Assembly (NCBI GenBank): GCA_964614535.1
Contig: CAZTOZ010000017.1
Coordinates: 49,594 to 113,593, forward strand
DNA length: 64,000 nt
From: JALSHZ01 sp964614535
GTDB taxonomy: Bacteria > Pseudomonadota > Gammaproteobacteria > UWMA-0217
Direction: 5' to 3'
Made by a program: the position numbers and the translations under genes. Below, in pieces: positions 16,482-24,533 of the stretch. The notes under the pieces were generated by a model. It ran no database searches, was not told where the DNA came from, and saw only the letters and a list, made by a program, of their open reading frames with translations. The number at the start of each line of letters is the position of its first letter. Position 1 is the stretch's first letter.

Positions 16482-17086
16482 AGCCCTACGCCCAATCCTG
16501 CGACCAGAACCGCCAACCCATCTTCGAGGTGCTGGCCCCCGCCGTGACCGACCGCCGCCGGCTGCTCGAAATCGGCAGCGGCACGGGGCAGCATGCGGTG
16601 TGGTTCGGCCAACGGCTGCCCCAACTCGTCTGGCAGACCAGCGACCTGCGGGAGAATCACCCAGGCATACGGCAATGGGTGGAAGAGGCGGCACTACCCA
16701 ATGTACGGCCGCCGATCGAGCTGGATACCCGCCAACAGCCGTGGCCCGAGATCGAGGCCGATTGCGTCTTCTCCGCCAACACCGCCCACATCATGGCCGA
16801 CGACGCCGTCGAGGCCATGTTTCGCGGCGTCGCCGCCCTGCTCCCACCCACCGGGATCTTCCTCCTCTATGGCCCGTTCCATTATGGGGGACGGTACACC
16901 GCCCCCAGCAACGAGCGTTTCGACCAATGGCTGAAACAGCGTGATCCCGCGAGTGGAATCAAGGACTTCGATGCTCTGGATGCGCTGGCCGAGGCCGCCG
17001 GCATGCAGCTCATCGCCGATCACGCCATGCCGGCGAACAACCGCACGCTCATCTGGCGCAAGCGCTGGCGCGCCATTCCGTGCTAA
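16478..17086 (+). CDS. DUF938 SAM-dependent methyltransferase
   Basis: A 202-residue class I methyltransferase. Motif I is LLEIGSGTGQHAVWF, followed by WQTSDLRENHPGIRQW; the family marker is SANTAHIM and later LLYGPFHYGGRYTAPSNERFD. These are characteristic of the DUF938 group, whose substrate is not known. The ATG at 16478 overlaps the stop of the GNAT-like gene, so the shorter reading is preferred over the long frame that extends upstream inside that gene. Confidence 0.87.
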   Translation: MKPYAQSCDQNRQPIFEVLAPAVTDRRRLLEIGSGTGQHAVWFGQRLPQLVWQTSDLRENHPGIRQWVEEAALPNVRPPIELDTRQQPWPEIEADCVFSANTAHIMADDAVEAMFRGVAALLPPTGIFLLYGPFHYGGRYTAPSNERFDQWLKQRDPASGIKDFDALDALAEAAGMQLIADHAMPANNRTLIWRKRWRAIPC

Positions 17087-17122
17087 GGTGGCGGTTTCCC
17101 ATCAAGTCAAGAGAACAGATTC

Positions 17123-17608
17123 ATGCAGGCCGAAAAGAACAAGGTCGTCACCATCGACTACACCCTTACCGATACCGACGGCAACCTCATCGACGAGTCG
17201 AAGGATGGGCAGTTCGCCTATCTGCACGGTGCCGACAATATCATTCCCGGCCTGGAGAAAGGCCTGGAAGGCAAACAGGCCGGCGACTCGGTACAGGTCA
17301 CGATCGATCCCGGGGAAGCCTATGGCGAGGTCGACCCCGCCAAGATCCAGAAAGCACCCCGCGACATGTTCCCGCCCGACGTGGAAATCCGGCCTGGCAT
17401 GCAGTTCCATGCCCAGACGCCGGACGGTCAGGATGTGATGGTCACGGTCAAGGCCGTGGAAGAGGATTTCGTCGTCATCGACGGCAACCATCCGCTGGCG
17501 GGGGTCACGCTCAACTTCGAGGTCACCGTCCGCGATGTGCGCGATGCCACCGCCGAAGAGATCGAGCATCGTCACGTGCACGGCCCGGGTGGTCACCACC
17601 ACGGCTGA
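17123..17608 (+). CDS. slyD: SlyD-type FKBP peptidyl-prolyl isomerase
   Basis: Cytoplasmic prolyl isomerase/chaperone of 161 residues. It begins VVTIDYTLTDTDGNLIDES, has IIPGLEKGLEGKQAGD, the inserted IF chaperone domain (about 70-120) and returns to the FKBP core at GNHPLAGVTLNFEVTV. The C-terminus HRHVHGPGGHHHG is a short histidine-rich metal tail, as in SlyD proteins that aid nickel enzyme maturation. It is convergent with the GH8 gene, with only 7 bases between the stops. Confidence 0.93.
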   Translation: MQAEKNKVVTIDYTLTDTDGNLIDESKDGQFAYLHGADNIIPGLEKGLEGKQAGDSVQVTIDPGEAYGEVDPAKIQKAPRDMFPPDVEIRPGMQFHAQTPDGQDVMVTVKAVEEDFVVIDGNHPLAGVTLNFEVTVRDVRDATAEEIEHRHVHGPGGHHHG

Positions 17609-17615
17609 CCCCCCA

Positions 17616-18998
17616 TCAACGCCCGCAGGCGTGGTCGGGGGTCCAGAAGTTTCCGCTCAGCAACATCAGTGACAGCAGCTTGATGCTGTCCTCGTAGTAG
17701 TTCTCGCGCCGCGCGCGGATTGCCTCATAGAGCGCATCGAGTGCCGCCTGGTATTGCGGATCGCTCATCAGCGCCACGGCAAACGGCGCGGCGAAGAACG
17801 TCGTGAAATAGTCGCCATAGGGTTTGCCGTCGAGGGTGAAGCCGGCGCCCATCCGCTCGACGCCCCCCTCGACCCGAGCCGCCGCGAATGCCGCGATCCG
17901 GCGCAACGACGTCAACGCCTGCCCACCCTGCAGCAAACCGTCCATTCCCAGGCGCAGCGGGAGACGCCCGGCATTGTAGTGATAATCGCCATCGTGAGGG
18001 CCTTCGAGGAACCCTGCCGAGGCGGGTCGATAGCCACCGCCGTCATCCGGTTCGATGAAGTCTGGCAGCAACCCGGTCCGTGGCGCATGCGTCGCCTGCA
18101 TTTGCCCGACGAGATCCAGAACCGCCTGGTACACGTCGAGCCAGCGCCCATCGACGGAACCGAAGGCGCGAAAACTGGCCGGCATGAAGTCGGAACTTCG
18201 CGGCGTGTGCTGGTTGCGGTGGGCACCATAGGGGTCCACCCAATCCCCCAGCATCGGCAGACGGCTGTCGGGGCCGATCATTGATTCGAACAGCGCCTCG
18301 ATCCGCAGCGACGCTTCCCGCCGATAGTCGATCTCGCCGCCACTGCCCCACTGCCGGTCCGCCATCAGCAGCGCCAGCGCCATGTCGGCATCACCATCGA
18401 AGGCGGCGGCATCACCACCGGCGCGCGCCGGCACCTGCCAGGCCATGAACCGGGTATCGATACTGCTGGGGTGCAAACGCGCAAAACGCCACAGGCCATC
18501 GAAGTAGGTTCGGGCATCCGGGTCCTGCCCGGCCATCAGCACCGTCAGCAGCATCCCGTAACCAATGCCTTCCGATACGCTCCTCTCCGGCGCATCCGAA
18601 CCGAAGGAGACACGATACAGTGGCGGCCAGGCAGCACCGGCATCCACTTCCAGCAGATAGTCCCGCTTCCACGACTCATAGGCCGCCACCACGTCAGCAT
18701 CGAGCTGCGAACGACTGCGGCCGGGTAGAATGGTGTCGGGATGGTGGGCAACATGCTGAGGGAAAGGGCAGGCGGGAACGGCTGGTGATTCCGCCCGGCG
18801 GCCACGCAGTGAATCGGCCTCTGGCGGCACCATCGCCGCCATGTCGACCGCCGGTCTGGAGGGAAGTGCCTGTTTGGCCGCCGGCGTCACCGCCGGGGAA
18901 TCGCCACAGGCCGTCAGGATCACCGAACAGAATATCAGGAAGACGGCAGGGGCAAGAAAAAAGGGACGGCTTGCGCCGTCCGGAGTCTCGTAAGCCAT
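17616..18998 (-). CDS. Glycoside hydrolase family 8 lipoprotein (endoglucanase-like)
   Basis: A 460-residue predicted lipoprotein of the GH8 family, which cleaves beta-1,4-linked glucans or related polymers. A hydrophobic segment ends in the lipobox LTAC (Cys31). The GH8 catalytic acid is expected at Glu143 in the family motif SEGIGYGMLL, and the DGDADMALALL motif at about 201-211 carries the other acidic residues. It is not next to bcs cellulose genes, so the substrate may be a self-made exopolysaccharide. The start at 18998 is needed for the signal peptide but has no ribosome site, and the first codons form an intrinsic terminator (see 18957-18981). Confidence 0.85.
   Translation of the reverse strand: MAYETPDGASRPFFLAPAVFLIFCSVILTACGDSPAVTPAAKQALPSRPAVDMAAMVPPEADSLRGRRAESPAVPACPFPQHVAHHPDTILPGRSRSQLDADVVAAYESWKRDYLLEVDAGAAWPPLYRVSFGSDAPERSVSEGIGYGMLLTVLMAGQDPDARTYFDGLWRFARLHPSSIDTRFMAWQVPARAGGDAAAFDGDADMALALLMADRQWGSGGEIDYRREASLRIEALFESMIGPDSRLPMLGDWVDPYGAHRNQHTPRSSDFMPASFRAFGSVDGRWLDVYQAVLDLVGQMQATHAPRTGLLPDFIEPDDGGGYRPASAGFLEGPHDGDYHYNAGRLPLRLGMDGLLQGGQALTSLRRIAAFAAARVEGGVERMGAGFTLDGKPYGDYFTTFFAAPFAVALMSDPQYQAALDALYEAIRARRENYYEDSIKLLSLMLLSGNFWTPDHACGR
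18957..18981 (-). terminator. Intrinsic terminator inside the first codons of the GH8 gene
   Basis: Read on the minus strand: GGACGGC, a GCAA (GNRA-type) loop, GCCGTCC, one C, then six T. The stem begins 17 bases after the first base of the proposed ATG and covers about codons 6-14. It is in the same orientation as the gene, so it could attenuate GH8 expression or stop transcripts from upstream. Confidence 0.7.
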
Positions 18999-19246
18999 TG
19001 TGTCACTTTTGTTTTTATTATTTTTCCGCCGAAGGAATCTGACCCTTTGGCAGCAGTGCTCTGACGAACCGGCATCATCGCCATGCCCGTCCTTTGGCTC
19101 TTTGCTTCAAGCGCAGGCGGATTACAGCCGATTGGCCCCAGGCCGGCAAGGTGATGACAACAAAACTCCCGCCCGGTTCCGCCAATCGACACGATTGTGG
19201 TGAACAGACTCCCAGTTCATACCACCGTTACGATTTCCACGGGCAC
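18999..19246 (-). promoter_or_regulatory. Leader region upstream of the GH8 gene, possible riboregulator
   Basis: About 250 bases between the rpsI terminator and the GH8 start. The minus strand has G-rich segments (for example AAAGGACGGGCATGGCG), an A-rich stretch just before the ATG and no Shine-Dalgarno sequence. Together with the terminator that follows, this is the layout of a transcription-attenuation leader. I could not match it to a known riboswitch. No clear -35/-10 pair stands out. Confidence 0.3.
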
Positions 19247-19275
19247 AAAAAAAGGCAGCCAAAGCTGCCTTTTTT
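19247..19275 (-). terminator. Intrinsic terminator of rplM-rpsI
   Basis: AGGCAGC (19253-19259), loop CAAA, GCTGCCT (19264-19270), flanked by seven A on one side and six T on the other, so it could work on both strands. It lies 22 bases past the rpsI stop. Confidence 0.9.
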
Positions 19276-19297
19276 CGTTCGTGCCTGGAGCGTCGGA

Positions 19298-19684
19298 CTA
19301 ACGCTTCGAGAACTGCTTGGCCCTGCGCGCCTTGGCCAGACCGACCTTCTTGCGCTCCACCTTGCGCGCGTCCCGGGTCAACAGGCCTTCGGGCTTGAGG
19401 CTGCTGCGCAGCGTCTCATCGTACTGCAGCAGGGCACGGGCGATGCCGAGGCGAATGGCGCCAGCCTGACCGTTGGGACCACCCCCCTTGACGGTGGCGA
19501 TGATATCGAACTTCTCCACCGTATCCGTCGCCTCCAGCGGCTGACGCACGATCATGCGAGAAGTCTCGCGGCCGAAGAACTCGTCCAGGGAACGGTTGTT
19601 GATGGTGATCGAACCGCTGCCGGGACGGACGAATACACGGGCTGAAGAGGATTTTCTGCGTCCTGTTCCGTAGTACTGATTCAT
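19298..19684 (-). CDS. rpsI: Ribosomal protein S9
   Basis: Small-subunit protein uS9, 128 residues, with the N-terminal YYGTGRRKSSSARVF and the C-terminal tail KARRAKQFSKR that reaches the P-site tRNA. VKGGGPNGQAGAIRLGIARA is the family core. It is 12 bases downstream of rplM in the usual rplM-rpsI operon and is followed by a strong terminator. Confidence 0.98.
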   Translation of the reverse strand: MNQYYGTGRRKSSSARVFVRPGSGSITINNRSLDEFFGRETSRMIVRQPLEATDTVEKFDIIATVKGGGPNGQAGAIRLGIARALLQYDETLRSSLKPEGLLTRDARKVERKKVGLAKARRAKQFSKR

Positions 19685-19696
19685 ACTTCTGACCTG

Positions 19697-20125
19697 TTAG
19701 ATTTCCAGAGGCTTGGGCTGCTGCGCGGTGTGGGCGTGCTCGGGACCGGCATAGACCTTGAGTTTCTTGAACATTGCCCGGCCCAGTGCGTTCTTGGGCA
19801 ACATACCCTTGACGGCTTTTTCGATGACACGCTCGGGTGCCTTGTCGATCAGTTTCTCGAAGCTGATCGACTTGAGATTGCCGATATAGCCGGTGTGGTG
19901 ATGATACATCTTGTCGGTACGCTTGTTACCGGTGACCGCGATCTTCTCGGCATTGATGACGACGATGTAGTCACCAGTATCGACATGCGGGGTATAGATC
20001 GGCTTGTGCTTGCCACGCAAGCGATAGGCGATCTCGCTCGCCAACCTGCCCAACGTCTTGTCAGTCGCATCAACCAGGAACCACTCCCGCTTGACCTCGG
20101 CAGGTTTAGCACTCATCGTTTTCAT
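19697..20125 (-). CDS. rplM: Ribosomal protein L13
   Basis: Large-subunit protein uL13, 142 residues. Landmarks are KREWFLVDATDKTLGRLASE, GDYIVVINAEKI, YHHHTGYIGNLKS and MLPKNALGRAMFKKLKVYAG. The ATG at 20125 is preferred because GGAG lies 9 bases upstream and the length matches other L13 proteins; the ATG at 20134 directly abuts that site. It is the first gene of the rplM-rpsI operon, with a sigma-70 promoter at 20209-20237. Confidence 0.98.
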   Translation of the reverse strand: MKTMSAKPAEVKREWFLVDATDKTLGRLASEIAYRLRGKHKPIYTPHVDTGDYIVVINAEKIAVTGNKRTDKMYHHHTGYIGNLKSISFEKLIDKAPERVIEKAVKGMLPKNALGRAMFKKLKVYAGPEHAHTAQQPKPLEI

Positions 20126-20208
20126 TCCAACCATCTCCGTACATAGAAGGCATGTGGCGTCCAGCCGCGGGCGTCGTCACAGATACGCTGCTGAACGAAA
20201 GGCGCGAA

Positions 20209-20237
20209 ACTATAGCGAATCGTGAACTGCCGCGCAA
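20209..20237 (-). promoter_or_regulatory. Sigma-70 promoter of rplM-rpsI
   Basis: On the minus strand, -35 TTGCGC (20232-20237), a 17-base spacer and -10 TATAGT (20209-20214), about 84 bases upstream of the rplM ATG. The G+C-rich discriminator after the -10 (TTCGCGCC) is typical of stringently controlled ribosomal promoters. Confidence 0.65.
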
Positions 20238-20270
20238 GCGCTGATCGGCGCCGACGAAGAGCGCGCGGAC

Positions 20271-20303
20271 AAAAAAAAGCGCGGTCGCCAAACGGCGCCG
20301 CGC
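20271..20303 (-). terminator. Intrinsic terminator between argB and rplM
   Basis: On the minus strand a GC-rich stem (GCGCGGCGCC pairing with GGCG-A-CCGCGC, one bulged base, GTTT loop) followed by eight T. It is over 130 bases past the argB stop, so it may end a separate small transcript. Confidence 0.8.
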
Positions 20304-20402
20304 CAATCTACCACCAAAGGAGGATGGAGGATCCATGAATGACTAAGCCACCACACTTAATCATTATGTTAGTAGTTTCGAATATTAGAGATTGGTTGTC
20401 AA
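20271..20402 (-). ncRNA. Candidate small RNA or leader peptide upstream of rplM
   Basis: An A+T-rich stretch in a GC-rich genome. The minus strand has a consensus -35 TTGACA (20397-20402, though only a weak -10, GAAACT, at 17 bases), then two anti-Shine-Dalgarno-like TCCTCC motifs (around 20318-20331) and a strong terminator. An 18-codon frame (20308-20364, MIKCGGLVIHGSSILLWW) ends just before the terminator but has no ribosome site. CU-rich loops of this kind are typical of trans-acting small RNAs; this is inference. Confidence 0.35.
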
Positions 20403-20435
20403 CACTTTTTTGTCGCAACCGTCGGCGACCGCCAT

Positions 20436-21302
20436 TCAGCTCTTGAGCAGAGTCCCCACGCCGGCATCGGTCAACAGCTCCAGCAACACCGCATGCTGCA
20501 CCCGACCATCGATGATATGGGCCTTGGCGACTCCCGACTTGATGGCATCGAGCGCGCACTGGATCTTCGGCAACATGCCGCCAGCGATGGTGCCGTCGGC
20601 GATCAGCGCATCGACTTCGGCGGCGCCCAGGCCGGTCAGCAGCTTGCCGTCGGCGTCGAGCACGCCGGGCGTGTTGGTCAGCAGGATCAGCTTCTCCGCG
20701 CCGAGCACACTGGCGATCTTGCCGGCGACGATATCGGCATTGATGTTGTAGGCGGCACCATCGGCCTCGGAGAACCCCACCGGCGCGATCACCGGGATGA
20801 AGCCACTGTCATCCAGCGTGGCGACGATGGTCGGATCGATCGACGCCACCTCTCCCACGTGACCGAGATCGCCGTCGTGATCGTCGAGGGTGAGCTTGCG
20901 GGCCCGAATCAGCCCGCCGTCCTTGCCGGTCAGGCCCACCGCCCGGCCACCGTGCCGGTTGATGAGGCTGACGATGTCCTTGTTGACCAGCCCGCCGAGC
21001 ACCATCTGCACCACGTCCATCGTCTCGCCGTCGGTGACCCGCATCCCCTGGATAAAGGTCGATTCCTTGCCAAGCCGCTCCAGCAGGCGCCCGATCTGCG
21101 GCCCACCGCCGTGCACGACCACCGGATTGATGCCCACCTGCTTGAGCAGCACGATGTCACGCGCGAAGCTGCTTTTGAGGCGCTCGTCGGTCATGGCATT
21201 GCCGCCATACTTGATGACGATGGTCTTGCCGGCGTAGCGCTGGATGTACGGAAGCGCCTCGGTCAATACCGAGGCGATGGTCTTGGCGCGATCTTTTTCC
21301 AT
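20436..21302 (-). CDS. argB: Acetylglutamate kinase
   Basis: Phosphorylates N-acetylglutamate in the second step of arginine synthesis. The 288-residue protein has the amino-acid-kinase motifs KTIVIKYGGNAM, VVVHGGGPQIGRLLE and NINADIVAGKIA and the glutamate-binding GMRVTDGETMDVVQMVL. The N-terminal helix (about residues 1-20) seen in arginine-inhibited hexameric NAGKs is present, so feedback inhibition is likely. It is 8 bases downstream of the rhombosortase gene. Confidence 0.96.
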   Translation of the reverse strand: MEKDRAKTIASVLTEALPYIQRYAGKTIVIKYGGNAMTDERLKSSFARDIVLLKQVGINPVVVHGGGPQIGRLLERLGKESTFIQGMRVTDGETMDVVQMVLGGLVNKDIVSLINRHGGRAVGLTGKDGGLIRARKLTLDDHDGDLGHVGEVASIDPTIVATLDDSGFIPVIAPVGFSEADGAAYNINADIVAGKIASVLGAEKLILLTNTPGVLDADGKLLTGLGAAEVDALIADGTIAGGMLPKIQCALDAIKSGVAKAHIIDGRVQHAVLLELLTDAGVGTLLKS

Positions 21303-21310
21303 GAGCGTAG

Positions 21311-21919
21311 CTATCGAGTCGTTTGTGATTGGGCCGGCGCCTTGCCGGTCAGCCTGTCCCGCGCCAGCAACAGCAGCGCGGCGACGGCACCGCCGATGGC
21401 GCCGTAGAGATGGGAGTTCACCACCACCGGCCCACCGGCCATGTCACTGGTGCCGGGCAGCGAACCGAACAGCTGTTCCCAACCGAGTTTGGCCACGAAC
21501 AGGGCCAGCAGCAACACGGCAAAGCGGGTGTCCCGCCCCAGCAGGCGGATGCCGCCGGCAATGAACAGGCCGTGCAGCAGACCGGAGAGCCCGACGTACC
21601 AGATCAGCCGGGGATCGAACAAATAGAGCCCGCCGGTGACGAACAGCGCGCTGACCAGCAGGATCCACAGCCATTCGACGACGCTGAACTCCTCGTCGAA
21701 GAACCACCAGACCATCAGCAACCCGGCCAGATTGAGCAGCAGGTGGCTCCAGCCCAGATGGACGAGATTGCCGGTCAGCAACAGCCACCACGCGCCCTGC
21801 CCGATGGCGTCGCGGTCGTATCGCAGCACGGTATCCAGCCCCAGCGCCTGGAGCACCGTGCTGACGAGCGCAACGACGATGGGAATCCACCAGACCGGCG
21901 GAAGAGGAAACGGCGACAT
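21311..21919 (-). CDS. rrtA: Rhombosortase (rhomboid-family protease)
   Basis: A 202-residue intramembrane serine protease with about six helices. The motifs fit rhombosortase: LLTGNLVHLGWSHLLLNLAG, the nucleophile Ser112 in YVGLSGLLHGL and the catalytic His170 in VVNSHLYGAIGGAVAA. Rhombosortases process GlyGly-CTERM sorting tails on secreted proteins. No GlyGly-CTERM protein is visible in this window, so substrates must be elsewhere. It lies just upstream of argB in the same direction, which is probably incidental. Confidence 0.82.
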   Translation of the reverse strand: MSPFPLPPVWWIPIVVALVSTVLQALGLDTVLRYDRDAIGQGAWWLLLTGNLVHLGWSHLLLNLAGLLMVWWFFDEEFSVVEWLWILLVSALFVTGGLYLFDPRLIWYVGLSGLLHGLFIAGGIRLLGRDTRFAVLLLALFVAKLGWEQLFGSLPGTSDMAGGPVVVNSHLYGAIGGAVAALLLLARDRLTGKAPAQSQTTR

Positions 21920-21977
21920 AGAGCGGCCCTGCTAGAATGATGGCCCGCGATTCTACCGCAAAAGCGAAGGAGCCAGC

Positions 21978-22823
21978 ATGACCATCGCCATCATCGGTAC
22001 CGGCCTGATGGGCACGGCCACCGCCCGACGCCTCCACCAGCAAGGCGAAGCGGTGATCGCCTGGAACCGCCACGCTGCCACCGCCCGAGAGCGGCTCGGC
22101 CCCGGCATCACCGTGGTCGAACGGATCGACGACGCCGTGCAGACGGCCGACACCCTGCTGCTGTTCCTGGCCGATGCGGGCGCCATTGCCGAGGTGTTGC
22201 TACCGCTTCCGCCGGAAGCGCTCGTCAGCAAGAGCATCGTCCAGATGGGTACCATCGCGCCGTCGGAGAGCCGTGATCTGTCGCGGCGCTTCACGACCGC
22301 TGGCGCCGACTACCTCGAAGCACCGGTGCTCGGCAGCCTGCCGGAGGCCGCCGCCGGCACACTGCTACTGATGGTCGGTGCGACACCGGCCCTGTTCGAG
22401 CGCCACGAACCCCTGCTGTCCCGGCTCGGCAAGGCGAGGCGGATCGGTCCCGTTGGCAAGGCCGCGGCAGTCAAGCTGGCAATGAATCAGCTGATCGCCG
22501 GGCTGACGGCCAGTTTCGCCCTGAGCCTCAACTTCGTCATGGCCGAAGAGGTGGACGTGGCGCAGTTCATGGAGATCCTGCGCGAATCGGCCCTCTACGC
22601 CCCCACCTTCGACAAGAAACTCGGCAAGATGCTGGCCTCCGACTATGACAACCCCAACTTTCCGCTGAAGCATCTGGACAAGGACGTCAAGCTCTTCCTT
22701 CGTGCCGCGGCCGAACACGCGCTGAACACCGCACTGCTCGAAGGGGTGGAATCGGTATTGGCCGACGCGCTGGCGGCCGGACGCGGCGAGCAGGACTATT
22801 CGGCGCTGCGCGAGAGCATCTGA
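21978..22823 (+). CDS. NAD(P)-dependent 3-hydroxyisobutyrate dehydrogenase-family oxidoreductase
   Basis: A 281-residue beta-hydroxyacid dehydrogenase. The Rossmann loop IAIIGTGLMGTATARRL is at the N-terminus; the substrate-binding DYLEAPVLGSLPEAAAGTL and the catalytic lysine region GKAAAVKLAMNQLIAG follow. The exact substrate (tartronate semialdehyde, glyoxylate, hydroxyisobutyrate or succinic semialdehyde) cannot be told. It is convergent with glgA, and their 3' ends overlap by 28 bases. Confidence 0.87.
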   Translation: MTIAIIGTGLMGTATARRLHQQGEAVIAWNRHAATARERLGPGITVVERIDDAVQTADTLLLFLADAGAIAEVLLPLPPEALVSKSIVQMGTIAPSESRDLSRRFTTAGADYLEAPVLGSLPEAAAGTLLLMVGATPALFERHEPLLSRLGKARRIGPVGKAAAVKLAMNQLIAGLTASFALSLNFVMAEEVDVAQFMEILRESALYAPTFDKKLGKMLASDYDNPNFPLKHLDKDVKLFLRAAAEHALNTALLEGVESVLADALAAGRGEQDYSALRESI

Positions 22824-24259
22824 TAGAGACGCAGATAGGCCTCGGCGCTGTGCGCCCAACTGAAGTCCTGCGCCATCGCGGCGCGCTGCATCCGCCGCCA
22901 GTTCTCCGGCTCACCATGGAGCCGCAACGCCTCCAGCACCGCGCGATAGAGTCCCGGCTTGCCGAGGCTGTCCATCCAGAAACCGGTGGCCGTGCCATCG
23001 GCCAGAGTGGCCGCCGTCGCATCGACCACGGTGTCGCGCAATCCGCCGGTGGGATAGACGATCGGCAACGTACCGTAAGCCTGGCTGTACATCTGGTTCA
23101 GCCCGCAGGGCTCAAAGCGGGACGGCATCAGAAACGCATCGCTGCCCGCCTCGATCAGATGCGCCAGCGCCTCGTCGTAGCCGACCAGCCCGCCCACCTT
23201 TTCCGGCCAGCGGCTCATCGCCTCGGCCAGCCGCGCCTCGAAGCGGGATTCGCCCGACCCCTCGATAACGATCTGCAACGGCAGCTTCACCAACTCCGGC
23301 AACGCATCGAGAATGATGTCGATGCCCTTCTGCTCCACCATCCGGCCCACATTGCCCAGCAGCAGCACGTCGGGATCGTGGGGCAGGTCGAGCCGGCGCT
23401 GCAATGCCAATTTGTTCTCCACCTTGCGTTCCAGCCGGCCGGCATCGTAGTTCTCGGCGATCAGCGGATCGACGGCCGGATTCCAGGTGTCGGTGTCGAT
23501 GCCATTGAGAATGCCCACCAGATCGTCCGAACGGTACAGCAACAGTCCCGCCAGGCCGTAGCCAAACTCGTCGTGCTTGATCTCTTCCGCATAGGTGGGG
23601 CTCACCGTGGTGATGCGGTCCGCATAGACCAGCCCGCCCTTGATGAACGACAGCATGTGATGGAACTCGACCCCGTCGTGGGACCAGGACGACGGCGGCA
23701 GATCGAGCGTCCGGTGCAGCTCCGCCGGATAGATGCCCTGATAGGCGAGATTGTGGATGGTGAAGATCGTTGGCGTCGTCAGTTGTTCCTGATGCATGTA
23801 GACCGGCAGCAGGCCGGTCTGCCAGTCGTTGCAATGCACCAGATCGAAACGCCGCCGCACCGCCGAGCGCCCCGCCAGCACCCGGGCCAGCGCCTGATTG
23901 AACAGGCCGAAGCGGATCGGGTTGTCGGACCACTCCGCCCCCTCATCGTCGAGATAGGGATTGCCGGCCCGCTCGGCAAACAGCGGATGGTCCACCAGCC
24001 ACAGCCGCACGTCACTGCCCGGCAGCTTGGTCTCACGGATGATGGCGTAACCGCGGATCGTCGAGACATAGCCGATGACCCGCGTCTTCACCTGCGCCAG
24101 CACCCGCGCGTAGGCCGGCAGGGCAAGGGTCACATCGACGCCGAGGTCGAGCAGCGCCCGCGGCAGAAAACCGGCCACGTCGGCCAGACCGCCAGTCTTG
24201 ATCAGCGGGTAGGCCTCGCTGGCGACGAACAGCACCCGCAGCTTTCTCAGCTTGCCCAT
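22796..24259 (-). CDS. glgA: Glycogen synthase (GT5)
   Basis: ADP-glucose-dependent alpha-1,4-glucan synthase. The N-terminal LRVLFVASEAYPLIKTGGLA carries the KTGG ADP-glucose site; HCNDWQTGLLPVYM, TIHNLAYQGIYP and the C-terminal FEPCGLNQMYSQAYGTLPIV are typical of GT5 enzymes. About 487 residues, normal length. The ATG at 24259 is preferred; a TTG at 24274 would add five residues. It follows glgB on the same strand, but a MITE-like element sits between them and may affect co-transcription. Confidence 0.95.
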   Translation of the reverse strand: MGKLRKLRVLFVASEAYPLIKTGGLADVAGFLPRALLDLGVDVTLALPAYARVLAQVKTRVIGYVSTIRGYAIIRETKLPGSDVRLWLVDHPLFAERAGNPYLDDEGAEWSDNPIRFGLFNQALARVLAGRSAVRRRFDLVHCNDWQTGLLPVYMHQEQLTTPTIFTIHNLAYQGIYPAELHRTLDLPPSSWSHDGVEFHHMLSFIKGGLVYADRITTVSPTYAEEIKHDEFGYGLAGLLLYRSDDLVGILNGIDTDTWNPAVDPLIAENYDAGRLERKVENKLALQRRLDLPHDPDVLLLGNVGRMVEQKGIDIILDALPELVKLPLQIVIEGSGESRFEARLAEAMSRWPEKVGGLVGYDEALAHLIEAGSDAFLMPSRFEPCGLNQMYSQAYGTLPIVYPTGGLRDTVVDATAATLADGTATGFWMDSLGKPGLYRAVLEALRLHGEPENWRRMQRAAMAQDFSWAHSAEAYLRLYQMLSRSAE

Positions 24260-24283
24260 GAACTTTCCGACCAACCGATCCGT

Positions 24284-24533
24284 CTAGCCCGAACGTTTCA
24301 TGAGAAGGCGGGATGTTGGGGAAATCTCGGCAAGGTCGTTTTGTTCGATTCGCTGAACAGCATAGCCGTCGCTATGGTTACAGGCGAATCGGGCAAAATG
24401 GCCGCCGAGACTCTTCCAAAAGCCGCAGAGCGGCGCTGGCAACAGATCACACTCTGCCAATATTCCATTATTTTCTATACAAATCATGTCGTTATGATCG
24501 GCTTTCAGCGTTCTCGTGAAATATTCGGGCTAG
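24284..24533. mobile_element. MITE-like element between glgB and glgA
   Basis: Terminal inverted repeats CCCGAACGTTTCATGAGAA (from 24288) and, on the other strand, CCCGAATATTTCACGAGAA (from 24529) are 16/19 identical and continue with further matches. Both ends are flanked by CTAG (24284-24287 and 24530-24533), a likely 4-bp target duplication. The element proper is 242 bp and encodes nothing. A strong internal hairpin (GATTCGC...CATAGC-CGTC-GCTATG...GCGAATC, 24347-24391) sits in its middle. The right CTAG supplies the glgB stop codon. Confidence 0.75.

Noticed and set aside
18999..19246. c-di-GMP-I (GEMM), fluoride and cobalamin riboswitches as explanation of the GH8 leader
   Set aside because: Short segments resemble GEMM pieces (for example GCAAAG and GATGCCGG), but the conserved core and pairing could not be placed, so no class is called.
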